Source of the DNA: Acidobacteria bacterium RIFCSPHIGHO2_01_FULL_67_28
GTDB lineage: Bacteria > Acidobacteriota > Terriglobia > Acidiferrales > 2-02-FULL-67-57
Reading direction: 5' to 3'
DNA length: 5,360 nucleotides
Assembly (NCBI GenBank): GCA_001766965.1
Contig: MEKM01000116.1
Location: 1-5,360, forward strand
Part shown: in pieces, positions 1 to 5,360 of the stretch
Position numbering within the stretch: the stretch's first letter is position 1
Layout: each line of letters starts with the position of its first letter
Notes under the pieces: generated by a model
Seen by the model: only the letters and a program-made list of their open reading frames with translations
What the model was told of the DNA's origin: nothing
The model's database searches: none
Made by a program: the position numbers and the translations under genes

Positions 1-153
1 TACCGCATCCGCAACGACGAAAACCGCTTTGTCCTCTTCACCTTCGAGCGCGGCGTCGACACCTTCTTCGTTCTTGACCCCAGCCTGCAGGACGAGCGCA
101 GCTTCCGCGAGCGGGTGGCCCAGGTCACCTTCGTCTACCGCTTCCGCCGCTAG
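1..153 (+). CDS. 3' end of a gene, possible outer-membrane beta-barrel protein
   Basis: An open frame enters from the left edge and ends at TAG 151-153, giving 50 residues with no start in view. The codons are G/C-rich in the third position like the neighbours, which supports real coding. The last residues, VAQVTFVYRFRR, alternate hydrophobic and polar positions and include aromatic residues near the end. This resembles the closing beta-strand of outer-membrane barrel proteins, although such proteins usually end in a bare aromatic and here two arginines follow. An earlier stretch, FVLFTFERGVDTFFVL, could be another strand or strand pair. The family cannot be named from this fragment. The downstream zinc-ribbon gene starts 12 bases after the stop in the same frame, so the two may be co-transcribed. 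Coding is likely; the barrel idea is inference. Confidence 0.65.
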   Translation, partial: YRIRNDENRFVLFTFERGVDTFFVLDPSLQDERSFRERVAQVTFVYRFRR

Positions 154-165
154 AAAGGGCTTGCC

Positions 166-486
166 GTGCGCTGGATCTGTCCCCGCTGCGGAGTCTCGTT
201 GAGCTTGGCTCTCTCGGAATGCCCTTACTGCCCACCGGCGCCGTCCCCGCCGGGTTCGGCGGAAGCGCCGCCCGCAGCCGCGCCCGTAAAGCCCGATGCC
301 GTCCCCCAGCCGCCGGCGGCTGCCGGTCCCCCGGTGCCCGAAGAGAGCCCCTACCTGCGCGGCGTGCGCTTCGGTTTGGGCTTCTTGCTGGTTGTGGTCA
401 CCGTCCTGCTGCTCCTCGCCTTGCTCCTCGAGTGGCTGGCGGCGCACCCGGAGTGGCAGCCGTGGCTCGGGGCGCCGGGAGGATGA
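166..486 (+). CDS. Small zinc-ribbon protein with one membrane helix
   Basis: This 106-residue protein opens with two CxxC pairs, C5/C8 (CPRC) and C19/C22 (CPYC), spaced as in a zinc ribbon. A flexible linker rich in Pro and Ala follows at about residues 23-60. One strongly hydrophobic helix, about residues 69-91, is preceded by Arg66 and Arg69. A short Trp-containing tail ends the protein. By the positive-inside rule the zinc ribbon would face the cytoplasm. The GTG at 166 is the first usable start after the in-frame TAG at 151-153, and a modest purine run (152-159) lies 6 bases upstream. Many bacteria carry small zinc-ribbon membrane proteins of this kind without an assigned role, and I do not recognise a named family. 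The architecture is seen directly; zinc binding is inferred from the cysteine spacing. Confidence 0.75.
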   Translation: MRWICPRCGVSLSLALSECPYCPPAPSPPGSAEAPPAAAPVKPDAVPQPPAAAGPPVPEESPYLRGVRFGLGFLLVVVTVLLLLALLLEWLAAHPEWQPWLGAPGG

Positions 487-567
487 ACGCCGGCCAGGGT
501 GCGGGCCCGCTTCAACTCTGCTTGACTCTGCCCGCCGCGTGTGTTTGACTAGGGCCGTCACTTCGTC

Positions 568-573
568 GGGGGA
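568..573 (+). promoter_or_regulatory. Ribosome binding site of the CBS gene
   Basis: GGGGGA lies 7 bases before the ATG at 581. It decides the start of the CBS gene, because the same frame stays open upstream to 296 but that upstream part overlaps the zinc-ribbon gene and does not look like protein. Confidence 0.5.
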
Positions 574-580
574 TGCTTCC

Positions 581-1003
581 ATGGCCGTACCCAAGCTGGT
601 GCGCGACATCATGACCCGCGAGCTCACCACGTTGGCTCACGACGTCATGCTGCTCGACGCCGTGCTGCTGATGCGCTCGAGTGGCTTCCGGCACGTCCCG
701 GTGGTCAACGGGGACAAGCTGGTCGGGCTGCTCTCGGACCGCGACGTCCAGCGCGCCGCCCCCTCTATTTTCGGCAAGATCACCCCCGAGGAGTACAACC
801 GCATCTTCGAGACCACTCCCATCGCCAAGGTGATGGCCAAAGAGCCGGTGACGGTGTCCCCCGCCACGCCGATCACGGAAGTGGTGACGATGATGTACGA
901 GCGCAAGTTCGGCTCGGTGCCGGTGGTGGAAGGAGAGAAGCTGGTCGGCATCGTCACCACCACCGACCTGCTCGGCTTGCTCAGCAAGACGCTGGGCGGC
1001 TAA
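581..1003 (+). CDS. Two-CBS-domain protein
   Basis: This 140-residue protein consists almost entirely of a tandem CBS pair (Bateman module). CBS1 spans about residues 8-60, with the typical VRDIMTREL opening and the motif HVPVVNGDKLVGLLSDRDV. CBS2 spans about residues 82-136, with AKVMAKEPVTVSPATPITEV, then SVPVVEGEKLVGIVTTTDLL. CBS pairs usually bind adenine nucleotides or related ligands and regulate a partner. No catalytic or channel domain is attached, so this is a stand-alone sensor or regulator, probably cytoplasmic since no signal peptide is seen. The linker between the domains (about residues 60-81) contains a ITPEEYNRIFE segment, similar in placement to AcuB-like proteins. The ATG at 581 is chosen because homology begins right there and an SD-like run lies 7 bases before it. 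The ligand and partner are unknown. The next gene starts 29 bases after the stop. Confidence 0.9.
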   Translation: MAVPKLVRDIMTRELTTLAHDVMLLDAVLLMRSSGFRHVPVVNGDKLVGLLSDRDVQRAAPSIFGKITPEEYNRIFETTPIAKVMAKEPVTVSPATPITEVVTMMYERKFGSVPVVEGEKLVGIVTTTDLLGLLSKTLGG

Positions 1004-1032
1004 CGCGCGCGGGGGCTTCCCGAGCCGCCGCC

Positions 1033-2253
1033 ATGCGACGCCTTCTCCTCCTGCTTCCTTTCCTCCTGCTTCCTGTTCACACGGCCGCCGAAGACGCAAT
1101 CAAGATCCGCACCGTCACCGCCTTCGTGCCCTTCGACCCGCTGCGCTCCGAGGCCACGCTTGAGGAGACCGCTGCCTTCCTCGAGCGGGCGCGCGCCGAG
1201 TTCCGCGCCGCCGGCTTCGAGGTCGAGACCCTGCGCCTGGCCACGCCGCCGCTCGCCGGCTACCTCGACCGCGTGCTGCTCGCCGAGCGCCTGGACTTCT
1301 TCCTGCGCCTGGACCGCTGGGCGGCCGAGCGCGGCCTGGTCGTCTCCCTCGGCCCCGCCGTGGTGGACGATGTCTACGATCCGGCGCGCGTCGAGTTTGT
1401 CGTCGAACTTCTCGAGCGCAGCCGCGCGCTGCACACCAGCGTCGTCATCGCCGAGGAAAGCGGCGCCCGCCCGAACGCCCTGCGCGCCGCCGCCGAAATC
1501 ATCCGCCGCCTGGGGGAGAAACCCGCCAAAGAGCCGCTGGGCTTCCGCTTCGCGGCGTTGGCGCGCTGCCCGCCGGGCATCCCCTTTTTCCCCGCCGCCT
1601 ACGCGGACGGGAAGCAGCGGCAGTTCGCCGTGGGCCTGGAGTCGGCGGGGGTGATGGCCGCGGCCGTGCGCGGCGACGCCGACCTCGCCACCAAGCGCAT
1701 CCGCCTGCGCGCGGCGATGGAAGGGCCCTTGCAACGCATCGAAAACGCGGCTTTGGCGCTGGCGCGGGAAAGCGGCTGGACCTATCTCGGGATTGATCCC
1801 TCCCCGGCGCCCAATGGCGAGGCCAGCATCGCCGCCGCCATCGAATCGCTCGCCGGGCAGCCGCTGGGCAGCCCGGGGACGCTCGCGGCCGTGGGCACGT
1901 TGACCGGCTTCGTGCAGGCGCTTCCCGTGCGCCGCGCCGGTTTCAGCGGCCTGATGCTGCCGGTGCTGGAAGACCGGGTGCTGGCCGAGCGGGTGGCGGA
2001 AGGGCGCGTGGGCCTGCCGCTGCTGCTCGCCTATTCGGCGGTGTGTGGCACGGGCCTGGACGTCGTGCCGGTGCCGGGCGCCGCCACCACCGAGCAGCTC
2101 GAGCGCGTGCTCGCCGATGTGGCCACGCTCGCCGTCCGGCTGCGCAAGCCGCTGACGGCGCGACTGCTCGTCGTCGCCGGCAAGCGCGCCGGCGAGCGCA
2201 CCGAGTTCGACTCCCCTTGGCTCACCAACACCGTCATTCTCCCGCTCGAGTGA
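1033..2253 (+). CDS. Exported DUF711 (UPF0210) family protein
   Basis: This 406-residue protein carries several DUF711/UPF0210 hallmarks: an IRTVTAFV strand at about 25-32, IPFFPAAY at 183-190, YLGIDPSPAP at 251-260, FSGLMLPVLED at 304-314, the signature VCGTGLDVVPVPG at 337-349, and KPLTARLLVVAGKRAGERTE at 372-391. The family is known from structures to adopt a fold related to pyruvate formate-lyase, but its reaction is not established. Family members I know are cytoplasmic. This one starts with a hydrophobic segment (MRRLLLLLPFLLLPVHTAA, residues 1-19) that looks like a Sec signal peptide, cleaved near A19, and the family homology begins just after it. No strong SD precedes the ATG; the nearest G-run, at about 1009-1014, is too far upstream. 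It is the first gene of a tight cluster, with the next start 9 bases after its stop. The family call is strong; export is inferred. Confidence 0.87.
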   Translation: MRRLLLLLPFLLLPVHTAAEDAIKIRTVTAFVPFDPLRSEATLEETAAFLERARAEFRAAGFEVETLRLATPPLAGYLDRVLLAERLDFFLRLDRWAAERGLVVSLGPAVVDDVYDPARVEFVVELLERSRALHTSVVIAEESGARPNALRAAAEIIRRLGEKPAKEPLGFRFAALARCPPGIPFFPAAYADGKQRQFAVGLESAGVMAAAVRGDADLATKRIRLRAAMEGPLQRIENAALALARESGWTYLGIDPSPAPNGEASIAAAIESLAGQPLGSPGTLAAVGTLTGFVQALPVRRAGFSGLMLPVLEDRVLAERVAEGRVGLPLLLAYSAVCGTGLDVVPVPGAATTEQLERVLADVATLAVRLRKPLTARLLVVAGKRAGERTEFDSPWLTNTVILPLE

Positions 2254-2258
2254 GGAGG
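2253..2258 (+). promoter_or_regulatory. Strong ribosome binding site of the DUF1028 gene
   Basis: A perfect AGGAGG sits 4 bases before the ATG at 2263. Its first base is the last base of the TGA stop (2251-2253) of the DUF711 gene, so ribosomes finishing the upstream gene stop on this site. That arrangement favours translational coupling and fixes the start of the downstream gene. Confidence 0.8.
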
Positions 2259-2262
2259 CAAG

Positions 2263-3207
2263 ATGAGCAAGAGATGGCTCGCGGGTTGCGCGCTCACCAT
2301 CCTGCTGGCAACGTTCCTGCTGGGGACGGCTGAACCCGAGCGCTTCACGGCAACTTTTTCCATCGTCGCCTACGACCCGGCCACCGGCGACCTGGGCGTG
2401 GCCGTCGCCTCGAAGTTCCCGGCCGTGGGCGCGATGGTCCCGTACGCGCGCGCCGGCGTGGGCGCGGTGGCCACGCAGGCGGCGGCCAACCTGCGCTTCG
2501 GGTCGGAGGGGCTGAAGCTGCTCGAGTCCGGTCTCACTCCCCAGCAGGCCATCGAAAAGCTGGTCGAGAACGACCCCGGGCGCGGCGACCGGCAGATGGG
2601 GCTGGTCGACGCCCGCGGCCGCTCGGCCGCCTGGACGGGGAAGGATTGCTTCTCCTTTGCCGGGCACATCGTGGGCGAGAACTACTCGGTGCAGGGGAAC
2701 ATCCTCACCGGGCGCGAGGTCCTGGTGGCGATGTCAGAGGCCTTCGCGAACGCCCGCGGGACGCTGGCGGAACGCCTGATGGCGGCGGTCGAGGCGGGCG
2801 ACGCCGCCGGCGGCGACCAGCGCGGCAAGGAGTCGGCCGCCATGCTCGTCGTCCGCGAAGGCGCCGGCTACGGCGGCGTGGGCGACCGCTGGGTGGACCT
2901 GCGGGTGGACGACCACGCCGAGCCGGTCAAAGAGCTCCGGCGCCTGCTCGATGTCCACACCCTCTACTTCGGCGAGACCAAGGAGCTCGTCCCCCTCACG
3001 CCCGACTTGGTTCGCGAAATCCAGGACATCCTCAAGCGCACCGGCTTCTACGAGGGCGAAATCAACGGCACCTACGACGAGGCCACGCGCAGCGCGCTCG
3101 AGGATTTCCAGGGCTGGGAGAACCTGGAGATGCGCTTCCGCAAGGACAACCAGATCGACAAGGTCGTCCTCGACTACATGCGCCAGCACTTCGGCCCCAA
3201 GAGATGA
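2263..3207 (+). CDS. Exported DUF1028 protein with peptidoglycan-binding-like C-terminus
   Basis: This protein has 314 residues. Residues 1-23 form a likely Sec signal peptide (hydrophobic core LTILLATFLLG, cleavage near A23). The DUF1028 domain covers about 30-232, recognised from TFSIVAYDPATGDLGVAVAS (31-50), YARAGVGAVATQA (61-73) and the late motif GDAAGGDQRGKESAA (179-193). The family is grouped with Ntn-hydrolase-like folds, in which a Thr/Ser/Cys becomes the new N-terminus. Thr31 of the TFSI motif is the obvious candidate here, which would require removal of about seven more residues after signal cleavage. Its substrate is not established. Residues about 246-310 (REIQDILKRTGFYEGEINGT and following) resemble a putative peptidoglycan-binding helical domain often seen at the end of DUF1028 proteins. 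The gene has a perfect AGGAGG before its ATG and overlaps the next gene by 4 bases (ATGA). The family call is strong; catalysis and wall binding are inferred. Confidence 0.88.
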   Translation: MSKRWLAGCALTILLATFLLGTAEPERFTATFSIVAYDPATGDLGVAVASKFPAVGAMVPYARAGVGAVATQAAANLRFGSEGLKLLESGLTPQQAIEKLVENDPGRGDRQMGLVDARGRSAAWTGKDCFSFAGHIVGENYSVQGNILTGREVLVAMSEAFANARGTLAERLMAAVEAGDAAGGDQRGKESAAMLVVREGAGYGGVGDRWVDLRVDDHAEPVKELRRLLDVHTLYFGETKELVPLTPDLVREIQDILKRTGFYEGEINGTYDEATRSALEDFQGWENLEMRFRKDNQIDKVVLDYMRQHFGPKR

Positions 3208-4553
3208 GTGGGCGCGCCGCTCGCGCGCTGTGGGCGCTGTGCCTGTTGTGGCTTTGCGCCTCGCCCCTGGCCGCGCAGGAGCTCCGCTCCTCCAACCAGT
3301 GGCCGGAGTGGACGGCCGCCAGCCAAACCTGGCTGCGGAGCCAGGTTGCTCCCACCCCGGTGGTGCCGGCGCCGGACCCGGCGCGGCGGCGGCTTCTCCT
3401 TAGCTATGACATTTCCCCGGAGAAGTTCCCCTCGGGCTACCACCGCTCCGCCACCTATGACAATGGCCTCGGCGTCATCGCTTTCCTGATTGCAGGCGAC
3501 ACTGATGGCGCCGCCTTCACCTTGCACGCCCTCGCCCGCCTCCTGCGTCCGGACGGGAGTCTCTGGTTCGGCTACAACACCGCCAACAGCTGGCCGGACG
3601 AGAGCTATCACGAGAATGCCGTGGTGCGCGCGGGCGCGGTGGGTTGGAGCGGGTACGCTTTCACCTTCTTTCTCGCTCACGCCCCGCCGTGCGCCGCGGG
3701 AGACCGCGGCTGCGCCCGCGAGCGGGTGTTCTTCCGGGAGACGGCCGAGCGCCTGGCCGGCTACCTCGTCTCCTTGCAGGTGAGCGACCCGGCCGACCCG
3801 CGCTTCGGGTTGCTGCGGCTGGGCTACGGAACCAACAAGCTTGTTTATCGCCCGGAGACCGACGAAGTGATCGAGTTCTATTTGGACGAGCCCGCCCGGG
3901 GGATCAGCACGGAGAACAACATCAGCGCCTGGTTTTTCCTCCGCCAGCTCGCCCAACTGACCGGAGAGCCGCGCTGGAGCGAAGCCGCCGACCGCATCCG
4001 CCGCGGCTTGTTGCAGAGCGCCTGGAACGACCAGCTGGGACAATTCAACCGGGGCTTCGACGCCGAAGGCGCCCCCGACCCGGTGAAAGCGCTCGACTGC
4101 GCCACCTGGGGCGCGCTCTTCCTGCTGGCTGTCGGCGAAACCGAGAAAGCCCGGCGGGCCCTCCAGGCGGTGGAGGACTACTACCCGGCCCGGGATGGCG
4201 AGGCGATCGGCTACCGGCCCTACTTTGATTACCCCGTTTACGAATCCTATCTGGTCGGCCGGCATTTTTTCCCCGACGACCCGCGGAAGGAATGGCGCCA
4301 GCTCCCGCTGGTGTGGTCCGAAGGCTCCCTGGGGGTGGCCTTCGCCTACCTCCGCCTGGGGGACGCTGAACGGGCTCGTCGGGTTCTGGCCGGCCTGCGG
4401 CCCCTCCAGGACGAGGGGACGGGCCTGCGGTATGCCTCGCGCGCGGTGCCCCACGAGATGACCGACGCCGCCAGCGTGGCCGCCTCGGCCTGGCTGGTGT
4501 TGGTCAGCGAAGACCTCGGAGGGAACCCGCTGGCAGGGGAGATCTGGCGATGA
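3204..4553 (+). CDS. Exported six-hairpin glycosidase-like protein
   Basis: This 449-residue protein has a clear Sec signal peptide (hydrophobic core about 8-19, cleavage near LAA|QE at 24). From about residue 85 it shows repeating helix pairs rich in small and aromatic residues: NGLGVIAFLIAGD, then ENAVVRAGAVGWSGYAF, STENNISAWFFLRQLAQLTG, ALDCATWGALFLLAVGETE and VWSEGSLGVAFAYLRLGD. That periodic pattern, with acidic residues opening the helices (E137, E237, D298, E373), matches (alpha/alpha)6 six-hairpin glycosidases and related polysaccharide enzymes. I cannot assign a glycoside hydrolase family or pick the catalytic acid. The ATG at 3204 overlaps the previous stop as ATGA. No strong SD is visible, so coupled translation is likely. 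The same frame stays open back to 2646, but that part lies over the DUF1028 gene and is not protein-like. Next to a polysaccharide deacetylase, a role in trimming or maturing an exported glycan is plausible inference. Confidence 0.75.
   Translation: MSGRAARALWALCLLWLCASPLAAQELRSSNQWPEWTAASQTWLRSQVAPTPVVPAPDPARRRLLLSYDISPEKFPSGYHRSATYDNGLGVIAFLIAGDTDGAAFTLHALARLLRPDGSLWFGYNTANSWPDESYHENAVVRAGAVGWSGYAFTFFLAHAPPCAAGDRGCARERVFFRETAERLAGYLVSLQVSDPADPRFGLLRLGYGTNKLVYRPETDEVIEFYLDEPARGISTENNISAWFFLRQLAQLTGEPRWSEAADRIRRGLLQSAWNDQLGQFNRGFDAEGAPDPVKALDCATWGALFLLAVGETEKARRALQAVEDYYPARDGEAIGYRPYFDYPVYESYLVGRHFFPDDPRKEWRQLPLVWSEGSLGVAFAYLRLGDAERARRVLAGLRPLQDEGTGLRYASRAVPHEMTDAASVAASAWLVLVSEDLGGNPLAGEIWR
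3326..3347 (+). repeat. Perfect 9-bp inverted repeat inside the glycosidase-like gene
   Basis: AACCTGGCT (3326-3334) and its exact complement AGCCAGGTT (3339-3347) are separated by a 4-base GCGG loop. The stem is not purely G/C and lies about 120 bases into the coding region, over residues 41-48. No T-run follows, so it is not a standard terminator. It could form an RNA hairpin, or it may be chance. Confidence 0.6.
4535..4541 (+). promoter_or_regulatory. Ribosome binding site of the deacetylase gene
   Basis: AGGGGAG lies 8 bases before the ATG at 4550, inside the end of the preceding gene. It supports that start, which also overlaps the upstream stop as ATGA. Confidence 0.55.
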
Positions 4554-5360
4554 GGCGGGCGCTGGCGGCGGCCGTGGCTTTGCTGGCCCTGGGAGCATCC
4601 GCCCGGGCAGAGGCGCCGGCGGAGTGGGGCGTGGCGGTGCTCGAAATCGGCGCCACCCCGGACGCTCGCCAGGAACAACTGGCTCTGCGGAATTGCCTGG
4701 AGCTCATCGGCATTCCCTACCTCGCCACCGCCGACGTGGGAACGGCGGTGCGCCGGCCGCTCGTACTGGTGGGCGGCATCCCGCTGAACACCCAGTTGTC
4801 GCCGGCCGAGCGCGAAGCCCTCTATGCCTACGTCGAGCGGGGCGGCGTCCTGCTGGCCAGCCAGGTGCAGGGAAACATGTTCTTCCCTCTCTTCGGGCTG
4901 GAGAAAGCCAGTCCCAGCCGCGAAAACTTTCGCGTGCTCTTTACCCAGCGGGCGGACCCGGCGCTGCGCTACTTGAACCGGCCCGAGGAGCGGACGGTCT
5001 CGCTCGGCAACCCACAGCTGTATGCGGAGACCATCTGGTCCACGGAATACACGCCCGCGCCCGGGACCCAGGTGCTGGCGCGGTACGAGAACGGCGCCGC
5101 CGCCTTGACCCTCCACCCCTACGGGCGCGGGTTGGCCTACGCGCTGGGCCTCGGGTTCAAGGAAACCACCCTGGTGCCGCAGCTGGCCCGGAGCTTCGAG
5201 GCGGCCCGCCTCTGGATCAACTCCTTCGAGCCCTCGGGCGATGTCTTCCGCCTGCTGCTGCGCGGGCTGTACGAGGACGCTGTCCATCCCTTCCTCCTCG
5301 TGCATACCATCCCGGAGGGAAGGCAAACCGCCCTGGTCCTCTCGCACGACGTGGACGCGC
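4550..5360 (+). CDS. Exported polysaccharide deacetylase with amidotransferase-like N-terminus, 5' part
   Basis: The first 270 codons are visible; the gene runs off the right edge without a stop. Residues 1-20 form a Sec signal peptide with an A-R-A cleavage site (about 18-20). Residues about 25-205 resemble a glutamine-amidotransferase-like or ThuA-like alpha/beta domain: PLVLVGGIPLN (70-80), LSPAEREALYAYVERGGVLL (83-102), and a late strand pair ALTLHPYGRGLAYALGLGF (185-203), a pattern common in accessory domains of carbohydrate enzymes. No Cys nucleophile is evident there, so that part is probably non-enzymatic. TALVLSHDVDA (260-270) matches motif 1 of the NodB-type deacetylase domain, in which the Asp residues serve in catalysis and metal binding. 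The remaining catalytic motifs would lie beyond the window. The enzyme would remove acetyl groups from a glycan outside the cytoplasm. The deacetylase call rests on this one motif plus context. Confidence 0.72.
   Translation, partial: MRRALAAAVALLALGASARAEAPAEWGVAVLEIGATPDARQEQLALRNCLELIGIPYLATADVGTAVRRPLVLVGGIPLNTQLSPAEREALYAYVERGGVLLASQVQGNMFFPLFGLEKASPSRENFRVLFTQRADPALRYLNRPEERTVSLGNPQLYAETIWSTEYTPAPGTQVLARYENGAAALTLHPYGRGLAYALGLGFKETTLVPQLARSFEAARLWINSFEPSGDVFRLLLRGLYEDAVHPFLLVHTIPEGRQTALVLSHDVDA

Noticed and set aside
483..548. 21-codon frame starting at an ATG that overlaps the zinc-ribbon stop
   Set aside because: It is too short, has no recognisable content, and the overlap with the stop is likely accidental.
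296..580. Upstream extension of the CBS gene frame
   Set aside because: It overlaps the zinc-ribbon gene, is rich in Arg, Ser and Cys, and CBS homology begins only after the ATG at 581.
1004..1032. Possible terminator or promoter between the CBS and DUF711 genes
   Set aside because: The 29 bases show no stem followed by T residues and no promoter-like boxes.
2174..2195. 8-bp inverted repeat with a 6-base loop near the end of the DUF711 gene
   Set aside because: It is almost all G/C within conserved coding sequence and has no T-run after it; such palindromes are common at this GC content.
1000..2667. 555-residue open frame on the minus strand
   Set aside because: It lies opposite the DUF711 and DUF1028 genes, is low-complexity (Arg, Gly, Ala, His, Gln), and shows no domain. 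Long antisense frames are expected in such GC-rich coding DNA.
2646..3203. Upstream extension of the glycosidase-like gene frame
   Set aside because: The extension is Arg/Gly-rich and covers the DUF1028 gene in another frame. The signal peptide at 3204 marks the true start.
3174..4598. 474-residue open frame on the minus strand
   Set aside because: It is a shadow of the glycosidase-like gene, with biased composition and no recognisable motif.
4346..5347. 333-residue open frame on the minus strand
   Set aside because: It lies opposite the deacetylase gene and the end of the glycosidase-like gene. The + strand frame has a signal peptide, an SD and the HDVD motif, so the + strand is the real one.

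Overview
The window is compact, very GC-rich bacterial DNA with every supported gene on the + strand and no intergenic gap longer than about 95 bases. The G/C-heavy third codon positions, Sec signal peptides and a possible outer-membrane barrel end suggest a high-GC Gram-negative. Acidobacteriota is my best guess, made on style alone and not proven by any marker gene.

Layout: (1) 1-153 is the 3' end of a gene entering from the left, whose last residues look like a closing outer-membrane beta-strand. (2) 166-486 encodes a small protein with a four-cysteine zinc ribbon, a Pro/Ala-rich linker and one transmembrane helix. (3) After a 94-base spacer, 581-1003 encodes a stand-alone two-CBS-domain protein. 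(4) From 1033 to the right edge runs a tight four-gene cluster: a DUF711/UPF0210 protein (1033-2253), a DUF1028 protein with a C-terminal peptidoglycan-binding-like domain (2263-3207), a large exported protein that looks like a six-hairpin (alpha/alpha) glycosidase-type enzyme (3204-4553), and the first 270 codons of an exported protein with a glutamine-amidotransferase-like N-terminal region leading into a polysaccharide-deacetylase motif, HDVD (4550-5360, truncated by the window edge).

All four cluster proteins begin with a plausible Sec signal peptide. The gaps are 9 bases, then two ATGA stop/start overlaps, so they are probably one transcript with coupled translation. The last two point to processing of a glycan outside the cytoplasm, and the peptidoglycan-binding-like tail of the DUF1028 protein fits a cell-envelope location. 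The first two belong to families whose biochemical role is not established, so what the whole set does is unknown. The most notable points are the signal peptide on a DUF711 protein, usually a cytoplasmic family, and the pairing of DUF711 and DUF1028 with exported carbohydrate enzymes. No RNA gene, mobile element, CRISPR array or convincing terminator was seen.
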